Of a stretch of 64,000 nucleotides of DNA, positions 23,201 to 35,089 are shown one piece after another. The stretch comes from Helianthus annuus. Lineage: Eukaryota; Streptophyta; Magnoliopsida; Asterales; Asteraceae. Under the pieces are notes generated by a model. The model was given only the letters and a program-made list of their open reading frames with translations. It had not been told where the DNA came from and made no database searches. Both the position numbers and the translations under genes were made by a program. The first letter of the stretch is position 1, and every line of letters starts with the position of its first letter. The stretch covers positions 85,575,644 to 85,639,643 of the forward strand of contig NC_035445.2 of assembly GCF_002127325.2 (NCBI RefSeq). Direction: 5' to 3'.

Positions 23201-24691
23201 AAGGATTATCCACCTCCAATTCAAGTAAAGTCCATGAAGATGGTAGTTACACCTCGATTCCTCGAAATGATTAAGGAAGCCCAAATCAAGTCACTAAGCG
23301 AAATGGATTCTAGAAAGGAAAGAACAAAGGGGTTTGTAGATAAATTCGAAGAGAGATCCGATGGAATTAAAACCATGTATGGTCGGATATGGATACCTCG
23401 GTTTAGTGAAGCAAAAGACGTGTTACTCGAAGAAGCTCACAAATCCCAATTCTCGGTTCATCCTGGAGCTACAAAAATGTATTTGGATTTGAAGAAAAGT
23501 TATTGGTGGCCCGGCATGAAGCGTGATATCATCAAGTATGTTGCCAAATGTTTGACCTGTCTGCAGGTAAAGGCAGAACATCAGAAACCATATGGAAAGT
23601 TGCAACCGTTAGAGATTCCGGTATGGAAATGGGAAGAAGTGACGATGGACCTAGTGACCAAGCTTCCTAAGACAAGGAAAGGTCACGATGCTATATGGGT
23701 GATCGTGGACCGCCTCACCAAGAGCGCGCACTTCTTACCCATTCGGGAGACTTACTCTTCTGAAAGGATGGCGAAGATTTATGTTAACGAGATAATATCT
23801 CGACATGGAGTCCCTGTATCTATTGTGTCGGATCGAGATACCCGATTCACATCTCGATATTGGCAAGGTTTCCATGAGAGTATGGGTACAAAATTACTTT
23901 TCAGCACCGCCTACCACCCCCAAACGGATGGTAAGTCTGAGCGAACCATTCAAACACTCATCGACATGCTGCGAGCATGTGTGATAGATTTCGGGGGAAG
24001 CTGGGATGACCACTTGCCATTGGTGGAATTTTCATACAACAATAGCTACCATAACGGCATTCAAATGGCACCGTATGAAATGTTGTATGGAAGGAAGTGT
24101 AGAACTCCAATTTGTTGGGGAGAGGTAGGGCAGAGAGAAATTGCGCCCAATGATGTAGTAGCTAAAACTAACGAAAAGATCGATCTTGTGCGAGCCCGTT
24201 TAAAAGCGGCTCAAGATCGACAAAAGGCCTATGCAGATCGAAGGAGGCGACCTATCGAATTTTAGATAGGTGATCATGTGTTATTAAAGGTTTCCCCATG
24301 GAAAGGTATAATCCGTTTCCGTAAGCGAGGAAAGCTAGGTCCCCGTTACATAGGACCTTTCAAGATTTTAGCCCGGGTTGGGAAGGTAGCATATCGGTTG
24401 GAATTACCGCCAACTTTAGATGGAATACATGACACATTCCATGTGTCACAATTGAGAAAGTGCTTAGCGGATGAGACGGCATACGTGCCCCTTGACGATA
24501 TTGAATTGGACGAAAGATTGAATTATGTTGAAAGACCGATAGCTATCAAGGATTCCAAGGTAACCCACCTTCGGAGCAAAACTATAAAGCAAGTCTTGGT
24601 GCAATGGCAACATCGGAAAGGATCGGATCTTACATGGGAGTTAGAGGATGAAATGAGGAAGCTCTACCCGACATTATTTGGTACGTATTAA
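20252..24691 (+). pseudogene. gag-pol: Element D gag-pol with two stop codons and a lost RT aspartate
   Basis: One reading frame from ATG 20252 to TAA 24691, interrupted only by TAA 20738-20740 and TAG 24263-24265. Gag: capsid with 'WWDAY'; zinc knuckles [14 protein letters not shown] (intact) and [14 protein letters not shown] (His replaced by Tyr). Protease DTGAS near 21427. RT: motif A reads FSKIG where Asp is expected (GGC, 22238-22240); FIDD is intact. RNase H ('[10 protein letters not shown]', 'SDHKSL'), integrase zinc finger and DDE core ('TMDLVTKL', 'SDRDTRFTS', 'QTDGKSER'), then the '[10 protein letters not shown]' domain and a C-terminal chromodomain-like stretch ('VLVQWQHRKGSDLTWELEDEM'-type, ending about 24685). 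This points to a Tekay/Del-like chromovirus. It cannot make active RT as it stands. Confidence 0.94.
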
Positions 24692-24710
24692 GGTTTCGGG
24701 GACGAAACCT

Positions 24711-24729
24711 CTTTTAAGGGGGGTAGACT
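24711..24729 (+). other. Element D polypurine tract
   Basis: TTTAAGGGGGGTAGA region between the GACGAAACCTC pre-tract and the 3' LTR. Confidence 0.75.
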
Positions 24730-26341
24730 TGTAACACCCCAAAATATGCAAATTAATTATGTTACGTAAAATGTTTAGTCATGTTATATTTAACCTAGTT
24801 AAGTGTGTATGTTAGTAACTTAATTAGAAGGAAGGTAATATGACAAATAACAACCTAAGTAATTTGAGGGACTAAACTTATTAAAAAGGGAGGAAGTTTA
24901 ATATTTACAAATAAATAAAAGAAAAACACAAACACACACTCTGGTGTGTTTGTGTGGATCGATCAGAGCAAGGGCCAAGAAGACAAAACCCTAACTTCAC
25001 AAATTCTCCAAAATCAGAAGGAAATTAAGAGTTCTAATGGATGCATGAACCCTAAATCGAGTAATCTAAGCTTGTTCAACCCTTGGTAAGTCGAAAATTT
25101 CTGTTTTGATGTTTTGTAGAAAGTGGGTTTCAACCCAATCTTGAAGTAAATGTGACTAATTGTGTAGTTATGAGTTAGGATTGCTCAATAGAACAAGAAA
25201 TATGTTTGATTCTAGATAGTTGGATGATTCAAAGCAAAAACCCACTTGAACTAGGGAGATAATGAAGAACATGAATGAAATTACATGCTAATTATTGTAA
25301 TGGTAAGTATAAGAGTTGTTATTGATAGATTAGTAATAGTTAGAAACTGATTTGGAATGATTATTGTGGGAAATTGGATTGTTTTTAATGATCTAAGAAT
25401 GAACTAGTAGAACCATGCTTTGAATACTTGTACCTTATGCTTTATTCATGTTATGCACACCAAGTGTTTGACAAAATGCCTCAATAAAGATGTTAGTCTT
25501 GTAAGTCATAAACTTTATGTGAATTGGATGTGTTTAAGAAGTATGAGCCAATTTGTGTATAGTTTTATCAATTGGTGTGTGTAATTGAGTATGAGACATA
25601 AATTAAAAGAATGAATGGTTATGTATAGGTGTTAAGGAAGAGAGTTCAAGTCAAGCGAAGCAACAAGGGAATCAAGACCGAGGTACGCTTCTTGTACAAT
25701 TTATGGTTTCTATTATAACAATGTGTTTAACATTAAACCGTGTTAATTTTAATCGAGTATGAAAGAGGTATATGTATGGACCCTTTTATGAACGGGTCGA
25801 ATGATGAAATTGTAAGATTAGAAGGAAAGGCATGGAGTTCCTTTTGGAACATACTACCGTGCAAGAATGAAAGTATGTAGTAAAGCACAATTTGCGAATG
25901 TTATAATGGTTACAAGTTAGTGAGTTGGATTCTTTGGTTTAAAGAAAGAAATTTAGTTCTAACGAGTTTTCATTGTTGTGACCATGTAGGTAAATCTCAA
26001 GTTTAGTTCTCATGCTTCGCCCGGTTCGAACACACTTCAAGACCCGCTCTACGTTCCGCTACTTTTGTAAAGAAGACAACGCTTAATATTTTGGTCACTT
26101 TGTTTAAGTCTAGTAGTTATAAACTTAGTACTTGTATGTATTTTGAACTTATCAAATTTCGTATGCGTGTCAAGACGTTTGATGATATATAATATGTCCT
26201 TTTAAAAGCGTCTCGCTAAACTTATACTTTGAATGTGAAAAACAGGGGACCACTCCTAATACGGATAGGTCATGCCCAAATTTCGTTAGAAATAGTACGT
26301 AATTATTTTAGTAATTTGAAAGAAAATTTTTGGGCGTAACA
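24730..26341 (+). repeat. Element D second LTR
   Basis: 1612 bp, nearly identical to the 5' LTR (one single-base indel, about seven substitutions by eye). Followed directly by primer-binding-site sequence. Confidence 0.92.
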
Positions 26342-26373
26342 AGTTGGTATCAGAGCATAGGTTTGAGGGATTT
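26342..26373 (+). other. Second copy of element D primer-binding leader (32 bp)
   Basis: Identical to 19639-19670 (AGTTGGTATCAGAGC ... TTTGAGGGATTT), then the sequences diverge completely. This LTR therefore once served as a 5' LTR too, or the junction is a recombination product. Confidence 0.85.
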
Positions 26374-28880
26374 AAACGCAAATCGATCTAATCTAATCAT
26401 CATCGAACTCGAAACTCGAATTAATCAAATTTTGGTTGTTATTTTACGTGTGTGTGTGCCTTATGCGTTACTTGTGCATGTTTACTTTACGTTATGTGTG
26501 GTAATCAATCGAAACTCAATCGCAATCGAACTCAATCGAAATCGAATTATGATAATTGGTGGCGAAAAGACAGCGCAAAATATAGATGCTTGTATGTTAG
26601 ATATAGTAGTTGGGATTAAAAGTAATTTGAACAGGAAACTCTATCTTATTCTCATCAATAGCAAATCGAGATCGAAATATCAAAAATCGTCGCACCAAAC
26701 AATCGAACCAGGCGACTGATTGATCAGGCTACCGGCCGATCGAACAGCTAGCTGTCCGATCGGACAGGCTGTCTGATCGTGTTGACCGACCGATCGGCCA
26801 GCCTTTACCTCTTTTGGCATCCTATAAATACCCCTGTCATTGTCAAACTTTCTACTTTTGGAAACCTTTGTCCGACCAGCACGCTCAGCTCATTTTTTCT
26901 CAGATTCCTCTAGATTCTGGTAAGTTTTCGTCATAAATCTTGTACTTTCTTAATCTACACGCACTCATACACCTTTCTATCTTTCAAACCTTAGCTTTTA
27001 ACTGTGAAATCATTAAGATTCATGTATGCTAGGATGATGTCATCATGGGTTCTTGAAGAACTTCGTGTTTTGGCCTCAATCTACCAAGAATAGCTTGGAT
27101 CTAACCGCTTTCCACATAAACAAACAAAGATCCTTCACGGATCTAAACATAACCACGGTAAAAGGGATTGAAAGATGGTTTTCCAACTTTCTTTCAACTC
27201 TTTTACACTCAATACCTCCAAAACCGATAGAAACGGAGCTTGTGCCGACTTGCAAACCATTTCGGTGGATGCGTGACTCAAGATCCGGAATCTATCCACG
27301 AGGTTCACCGATTTCGGGTTAAACGTTAAACACCGCCTCGAACCGTTCACCGACCGGATTTGAGTGATTTCAATTCGAACAGGAGAACCAAGTAAAGACG
27401 AGGTTTCTTTTGTATGACTCGTTGTCAAAATACCTCGATAAAACGACAAACAATCAGAACAACCAAGTGTTAGACGAACAGGCCGGCCAGGTCAGGGTGC
27501 TCGCTGATCGAACTGCTGTCCGAACGGACAGCCAGCCGATCGGACAGTCAGCCGATCGACTGGCCAGCCGATCGGCTAACACATGGTCCCACACTTAATC
27601 AACTTGTTTGGAGTTGGGTATTGAACGAACGACTAACAGATCGGACTACCGTCTGATTGGATTACTCTTCGGATCATGAGATACTTGACTTCAACACTTA
27701 ATCTAATTTTTCAACATGTTCAATGCACTAGGAGTGCCACCCGATCGAACAGTCGTCCGATCAGGTGACACCCTGCTGAGAACTTGTTTTGCTGAGGTAC
27801 CTAGCCGATCGGGTTGCCGGCCGATCGAACGACTGTCCGATCGACCGACCTGAAAGGTAAAGATACTTCAATATTTTCAAATGCTACAACGAAAACTTCA
27901 AAAGTCAACAATCATACACAAACACATCCTACTCAAAGGAAGAAACAATCCACTCGAACAGCCATCCGATCGGACTTCTGTCCGACCGGACAACTGTCCG
28001 AACGGACTGTCAACCGAACGGTCAGCCGTCCGATCGGACTACCATCCGATCGACCAGCTGTCCGATCCATCAACACTTGTTTCCGTTTTATGCGTTGCTT
28101 ATCATTACGCTATCGAACTATTCAGGGTAATCTTACTCTCAAGCGCTCCCTTCAATGCATCAACCGCCGTGAGTATACTCGAACCCTTTTTGCTTTCGCA
28201 CTTTTGGGTGTTACATACGTTACTTATTCTAAATCACAATCGAACACACTACGCAATACTTTAAACGCTAACCGTTATCGCATGTATTACGTGACTAAAT
28301 GAATGCTTGTTGTTATGTTTACACGTGGAATGCTGTCTTCCTGCCTTAACGACGATAGTACTATAGTTTGGACTCAGCACCCGTTCACACGGGGTTGTTA
28401 AGGACAATTACTTGCATGGATTACGGTGGTAATCATGTATTGCGAACTGCCTCGGGCAGTCAACCCGCAGTCATTGGTATCGATAGATCCATGTCGATAA
28501 TTAACATGCATCGTTTTCCTCTGTGTACGTGCTGGTTATGCGTAAACTATTTCAAACTCTATATGCTATTATTAAACTTGTATGCTCACCTTTACATTTT
28601 ATGTATTGACTTTATTTTAACGTATGTGACAGGTGTTTAAGATGCGTATCTGCTAGGAAAGCGAGGCTAGAATAAAGCTCTAGAGCCCAACAAATAGTTG
28701 TCTGTAGTGGTCAAATTATGGGTCTCTAGAAGCAGATAAACAATTGCTGTATTTAAAATCTGAGATGTCGGAACAGAAACATTTGCCTGGATTTTGTCTG
28801 TAATAATTTGTTTACTGTTTGAGATATGGTATGGGACGTATTATTTAAATTGAATAGTAATGATAATTGTTATGTAAACT
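26374..28880 (+). other. Non-coding retroelement-like region with CGATCG palindrome clusters
   Basis: No protein I recognise. It carries a TATA-like TATAAATA near 26824 followed by a CT-rich stretch, and four clusters of (T/C)CCGATCGGAC-type palindromes at about 26734-26805, 27500-27577, 27739-27850 and 27953-28068. The remainder resembles an LTR or untranslated region of another retroelement, but I could not find both ends. The short ORFs here (for example 26330-26719, 27814-28302) look like chance. Confidence 0.4.
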
Positions 28881-28889
28881 TCTGGACAA

Positions 28890-29215
28890 TCTGTTTCGCT
28901 CAGTGCCGCGCCCTGATGATTCCGCCATCGGTTGGGGAGTGACATCGGTGTTGGAGCGATGAGCAGGGAGGGATGTAGGCGGTGAGTAGTCACCGATACG
29001 AGAAGAGAAGATAGAGAGGAGAGAGAGGGGGTTAATGGTGGGTCCCAACCCCTTTCAACCAATCACACTTTTTTTTTAAATTATTTACCATTCTCCATGT
29101 GTTTGAGCATTGCTAGTTTTTTTGGAACGACTGCTTTTTTATTCAAACGCATAAAAAGAACAAGGGGCCGGGAGACCCAAAATAAGTAGTGAAGTAGGGA
29201 CTTGAAATGACATGA
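28890..29215. mobile_element. Possible MITE fragment related to that at 62627
   Basis: Shares a layout with 62690-62840: a GAGAGAG run, then a GGGGGTTAATGGTGGGTCC-like stretch, CCACCAATCA / CAACCAATCACAC, a poly-T, and an 'AGGGACTT' stretch. I could not define its ends or a target duplication. Confidence 0.3.
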
Positions 29216-29227
29216 CATTATTGGATA

Positions 29228-29590
29228 ATGAAAGTGTTTACCACTCGGTGGTGCAGAGTGCCGGACCTGTTCGCTTTTTCGGTTAGAGATATACTTGAAT
29301 TCCAAAATTATTGTGGTCTTAAAGGTTGGCCTATGTTAGCTTTTAAAGGGATTGTGATCATCACGTGTTGGCAGGTTTGGAAAGCCAGGAACGATCTTGT
29401 TTTTTCGAAAATCTCTCGGAAAGTAGAGGAAGTGGTTAGTGCGATTAAATCCATTGGTTTTCTTTGGTTTAAAAATAGGTCTAAGTTCAATGATGTAACA
29501 TGGAACGATTAGTGTAAATTTGTGTAGTTGTATAGGCCGCCTTTTTTGGCTGGGCCTGTTGTTAATAAAGTTTTCCTTTCAAAAATGGAA
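29228..29590 (+). pseudogene. LINE (L1-type) 3' end: C-terminal RT-region fragment
   Basis: Encodes the extreme C-terminus of a plant LINE ORF2: 'WCRVPDLFAFSVRD', 'GIVIITCWQVWKARND', 'IKSIGFLWFKNRSK'. This tail (after the zf-RVT region) is characteristic of L1-type plant LINEs. The final Trp codon of the usual 'NDWC' is TAG (29510-29512). After a second stop there is a short 3' UTR with GTTAATAAAG and a T/A-rich end near 29590, as expected for a LINE 3' end. The 5' part is absent, typical of truncated reverse transcription. Confidence 0.75.
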
Positions 29591-30069
29591 AGCACTCTTT
29601 CCACCCTTAATTTACAGGTACTTTTCAAAGCCCAAAAAAACATTTCAAAAAATAATAAATTTGTAATTAAGTTTTCAAATAGGTCGCACTATGAATTTAA
29701 AAAGCCCATGTAATTAATTAATAAGGATTAGGGCGTACACTTCTACCTGATCATCTTCCCTTCCAAATCTAAAACAGAATGCTCACTGACCAATTCATCA
29801 TCGCATGCACCGGAAAAAAATATAACGATCACAATACCTTCTCTTCTTCTAGTTTTCTTTTAACTAGGGTGATTATTAAAGGGGTAGCAAAAAACTTTTT
29901 AAGAGGTAACGAAATATAAAAAACATAAGAAGAAAAAGAGATTTTGCACTTGTAGTTAAAGTTGAGGGGTAACGGATGAGGCTAGGTTTGCTGAGCTTCT
30001 CTAAGTATATAATTTTTTGAACGGCTTCTATAAGTATACTTGTATGATCAAGGTAGAAGCATGGCATGG
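29591..30069. other. Intergenic, no recognised feature
   Basis: AT-rich sequence; no coding, repeat or RNA feature seen. Confidence 0.4.
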
Positions 30070-30074
30070 GATAG

Positions 30075-33000
30075 TGTCACACCCCGATTTCCACGTGTCT
30101 CACCGGTGGGCCCGGTGGGGGATTATCGTGACGTAGTTGGCAACAATATAGTCAAACCACACAATATATGAACGCACAGCGGAAGCATAAAGATAATTAC
30201 ATTTCAACCATTGTTTGTAATATCTAATGTATTACGAATAGTCGAAAGATATCCACAGGGGATCAAATAAAAATATAAGTATTGTTCAACAGACGTAGGC
30301 ATCTTAAGCTTGCGAGACTCTTTATGATGCTAAGGAGAAATATCCAGCCAATTACGCATAGTACCTGCATTTAGTCTTTTTGGAAAAATACGTCAGTTTA
30401 CACTGGTAAATACATTCAACCGATACTTTTTATAAAAATGTTTATTAAAATTGATTTGAATGCACAAGGCACAAACTCTTTTATAACTTGGGAGAATTAT
30501 TTAAATTTATAATCTTGTGAACGGATTACATGTTCCTTATGCGTTCAGTAGCCCGGATCAAGTCCGGGTTAAAGATCAATAGACACACCACATCAACTAT
30601 TTATGCACTGACGGGTGTACGCCTACACTCCGCGCTTAGGTCGTGGCCATTTCGTAAAATGATGCCAGGGATATCCGGGACATGGTCATTAACCCCCCAA
30701 AGGCTTTTAAGTAACAAGACTGTTTAAACGAGCCGATCAAATTTATTCAATTACCCACTCAACGGTGGAGAATTTGATGCCCGATCAAGCGGTATGCTAT
30801 ATACCGTAACCCAAGCCCGTATAACGGAAAATAAGTTAAAAGTATTTACCTTTGCAAGTATAAATCCTTAATCGAATAAATTGCAAATAGCTTTTACTGG
30901 TCTCCTATTCTGGAAAGAAGGTTTAAAATAACCTATTAGAATCCTAACGGGTCTTTAATTTAGTCGTAGCTTAGACCGGTCAGTTTTAACGGATAGTTAC
31001 GGTTTAATCACGTGAAAGGCGAAAACCGGGAATGGAATGTGATTTTGACCCAACAAGTTTGAAGACTTGTTTTATATGGGTATAATAATCACACTCTGGA
31101 TTTTGGGGTCAAAACAATATGGTTTGACCCGTTTCGGCTAGTTTATGTAAACTAGTTACACAAGCCGAACCGTGCGCGCAAAAGGCGTAACGGGTAACCG
31201 TAAGAGTCCTACACAGGTTTCCTAAGTCAATATGCTTTAAAGAGGTTGTGGTATCAGTAGGATACCTTCCATAATGCCCGTAACAAGTTTAAATCCATTT
31301 TATGCCCCGAAGGGGTATTTCGGTCTTTTTAAAGATTATAAATGAGGTTTCTGAGTTCTACAGGAAATCTGAGTTTCCCGAATAGTTTATAAAGTTCAAA
31401 ATACTTTATTTATTATTTAAAATCAGTAGCAACTGGAATCGGGTTAAAAGACCTTGTAGAACTCAAGTTATGGCCGAAAAGGGTATATTCGGTATTTACC
31501 GAACGGTTGCCATAACCGCAGGTTATGAGCAGGTTAAAAATAATTAAAAATCTTTAAAAATCCCAAAATATTATTTTACATCAGTGTGTAAAAGGTTTGA
31601 TGTCGAAATCTGGGTTTAGATAGGCGTTATGCTAATTGCGCTATTTAATTACTAAAGTTTCCGTAATTTGCGCTATTTAGCATAACTCCTATTCTGGACC
31701 TCGGATTGACGTGAAATTTTAGGGACATGCTTAGAAATCAGTAACTAAGGTTATGGTTCTTTCCCATGTCCGAAATTCTCGTTTTAAATTGAAAAGGGCG
31801 TTACGGTCAACTTTTAAGCATTTAACGGAAAGGTGTAAAAGACTCGGACAAACAACGAACCGGTCACAGAGGGTTATACCATCATGTAACCTGGTCCTAA
31901 GAGAGTCCTATGGCATATCTAAATCATATTTTAACGGGTCAGAACTGAAGTCAATGCAAAAGTCAAAGTTTTGCGACTTTCGGCTCCGAACCGGGTCAAA
32001 ACAGTAAGTGGTCGGATCAAACAAGCTTAGACTAGTTAATATACTTATTATCATGTTTTATGAGTGTTAAAACAGGTTACACACCATCTACATTACTGAT
32101 TATGCATTAAATCGCAAAATAGCATTTCTGTTGACTTTTTCTAAGCACGTTTGACTCGACTTTCGGACTAGTTAGAGTGGGAATCAGAGGGTGCCCTTTT
32201 AGGGGTTTAAAGCCCACATGATTACCAACATATAACTACCTTTGATTCGACAAACCACTGGACCATTTGTGATTTATCGCAAAGTCAATCGTTAATTACG
32301 ACGGATTGACTTTTAAGCTAAACTATGCAAAAACTAAGCCACAAAAGGGTTGGCATACTTACAGAAGCTTGGTGCACGACTAGGGATGTTAGAAGAATGC
32401 TTGAGAGCTCCAGAGATGAACTAGAAGGCAGGTTTGAGGTGTGTTGAACAATGGAACACTACCTTGCCTTTTATAGTGAAAATTTTGGCATAAGATCATT
32501 ACAACTCACTCTACAATGGTTCATGGATGATCAGCAGGTGTCCTAAAGTGCTAGGGGACATGTAGAGGGCGCCCATGCTTCAATTAATGCACACAAGATC
32601 GTTCACAAGCTCAAACATTGAATCTGTCCAAGAATTCTGCATCTGGGACCTTCACGCGGCCCGCATTGAGGATCAGGTCACTTGGACGCGGGCCGCCTGA
32701 ATCCTCATGTCAGTAAACGGATCTTCAGGTGGCCCGCGGCCCGCATTAGCTTGCATGTTTCCTTCACGCGGCCCGCATTGGACTAGTTTTTCAAGATTTT
32801 CATATCTTTTGTAATGATAACCTGACCTTTCGGTTTCGAAGGGGTAATTTGCGATTTGGCCCTCGATTATTTACAATTAAGGGCCTCGTGACTTTTACCC
32901 GCATTGTTAAGTCCCCGGTTAGTTTAATCACTATCCGAAAAGCCTTAACTTTTATTGTTGACGCTTTTAACCCCTCGCATACGAATTTGATCAAAACTTT

Positions 33001-33381
33001 CTCGTTTTAAAAACGGAACTTCGCGAAATTTATATCGTATATTCTAGTGAGCGTATTTTACTGCTACAAAGCCTCGGGTTCGTCAAAGGGTCATTCAGAG
33101 GTATAAATTAAACATGTTGACACAATTAACCCCTGTAGCTTGTAATCTCTCGCTTTCTCCCGCATTTCGCTCCGTACGATCCATGATTCATTCGTTTGAA
33201 GGTACGAGCATCATTTAGGGTTACTATACAGTATATTTACCCCTCATTGACATTTTTAACCCTTGAATTTACATACTTTCAAGGTTTGTCAACTTTAGTC
33301 CTTTATTTAGTATTTCATACCACGTGTAAACTCATGACACGTGTCAACACATTATTGGACACAAAATTTCGAGGTGTTACA
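30075..33381 (-). repeat. Element B 3' LTR (3307 bp)
   Basis: On the plus strand it runs TGTCACACCCC to GAGGTGTTACA. It includes a GCGGCCCGC / GCGGGCCGC block (32654-32777) and, on the minus strand, a TATA-like CTATAAAAGG at about 32466-32475. Confidence 0.92.
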
Positions 33382-35089
33382 TCCTCACCCCCTTAAAATA
33401 AATCTCGACCCGAGATTTACTGAAATAAATAAGGGTATTTTTTTTCATCGTGGATTCAACCTCCCACGTGAATTCGGGACCTCTACGGGCATCCCATTTG
33501 ACCTTAACAATAGGTACATGCTTCCTTCGAAGCTTCTTTACCTGTCGATCTTCAATCGACAAAGGTTTTTCCAAAAATTTTAAGCTCTCATCTATATGCA
33601 CATCTGTATGTGGTATTACCAGTGATTCATCGGTGAAGCACTTCTTTAGATTGCAGATGTGGAACACATTGTGAATTCCATTGAGCTCCTCCGGTAAGTT
33701 TAACTTATAGGCAACTGACCCGACACGTTCGATAACCTCGAAAGGTCCTATGTATCTCGGGCTTAGTTTGTCTTTCTTACCGAAACGCATCACCCCTTTC
33801 CAGGGTGATACTTTAAGTAACACTTTTTCACCTACTTCGAAGTGAAAATCTTTACGCTTTGGATCTGCGTAACTTTTCTGCCTATCTCGGGCAGCCTTGA
33901 GACGGTCTCGAATCTGGACAATCTTGTCCGTCGTTTCGAAGACTATCTCTGGTCCTGATAATTGGACATCTCCAACTTCCGCCCAACACACGGGCGATCT
34001 ACACTTTCTACCGTATAATGCCTCAAAGGGCGCAGCCTTAATGCTGGTATGGTAGCTATTGTTGTAGGAGAATTCGATTAGTGGTAGGTTCTTATCCCAA
34101 CTACCACCCAAATCGATCGCACATGCACGTAGCATGTCCTCCAACGTCTGAATAGTACGCTCACTCTGACCGTCTGTCTGAGGATGGTACGCCGTGCTAA
34201 AATTCAAACGTGTGCCCAAAGATTGCTGGAAGCTTTTCCAAAAATGAGACGTGTATCTAGTATCTCGGTCAGAGATAATAGACACAGGTATGCCATGTAA
34301 GGCTACAATCTTATCAACGTATAACTGGGCCAACATGTCGGAGCTATAAGTCTCCTTGATGGGTAAGAAATGTGTTGACTTAGTCAGTCTATCGACTATA
34401 ACCCATATTGTATCATTTCCTTTCCTCGTCTTGGGTAACTTGGTAATAAAATCCATAGTTACACATTCCCACTTCCATTCGGGAAGTTCAGGCTGTTGTA
34501 GCAAGCCTGACGGCTTTTGATGCTCAGCTTTGACTTGCGCACAAGTCAAGCATTTGGCTACATAAGCGGCTACAGACTTTTTCAAGCCTACCCACCAATA
34601 ATTTGCCCTTAGATCCTGATACATCTTATCAGCTCCCGGGTGAACAGAATATTTGGAACTATGGGCTTCCTGGAGGATAACATCTCGTAGTCCTCCATAA
34701 ATGGGAACCCATATTCGTCCATTTAATCGTAAAATTCCGTCCTTGCTAAGAGTTAACTGCTCCTCAGTTACTCCTAGCTTTTCTTTAGGATAGTTAGCTT
34801 CCAACACAGCTTCCCTCTGTGCAGCTAACAACCTTTCAATCAAATTATTCTTCACTTCAATGCTCTTGGCATTGATTCGGATGGGTTTCACCCTTTCCTT
34901 TCGACTCAAGGCATCAGCGACTACATTCGCCTTGCCGGGATGATATCTGATTTCACAATCATAATCATTTAAAGTCTCCATCCAACGGCGCTGCCTCATG
35001 TTTAACTCCTTCTGATTAAACAGATGTTGAAGGCTCTTATGATCGGAATAGATCACAAACTTGATACCAAACAGATAATGTTTTATCAT
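33377..35089 (-). pseudogene. pol: Element B pol remnant: RNase H end, integrase, chromodomain
   Basis: A 570-codon open frame that starts inside RNase H ('[21 protein letters not shown]', 'DALSRK'), followed by integrase zinc finger ('[11 protein letters not shown]', 'CLTC'), the catalytic core ('[10 protein letters not shown]', 'SDRDTRYTS', '[17 protein letters not shown]') and the C-terminal '[19 protein letters not shown]' and chromodomain-like region ('[18 protein letters not shown]'). All integrase catalytic residues are present. The natural end is altered by a one-base shortening of an A run after 'STMKK'; the frame then runs on through the polypurine tract and stops in the TGTAA of the LTR. 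RT and everything before it are deleted. Confidence 0.93.

Larger units (their letters stand above)
18028..26341 (+). mobile_element. Element D: near-complete Ty3/gypsy chromovirus-like retrotransposon
   Basis: LTRs at 18028-19638 and 24730-26341 (TGTAACACCCCAAAATATG...GGGCGTAACA), about 8 differences by eye over 1.6 kb, so a young element. Inside are an iMet primer-binding site, a leader with a palindromic cassette, a single gag-pol frame and a polypurine tract. The left flank is element A pol (…CTCTCGA). The right LTR is not followed by a target duplication or by element A: it is followed by another copy of the primer-binding leader (26342-26373). A simple nested insertion is therefore ruled out. 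Confidence 0.93.
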
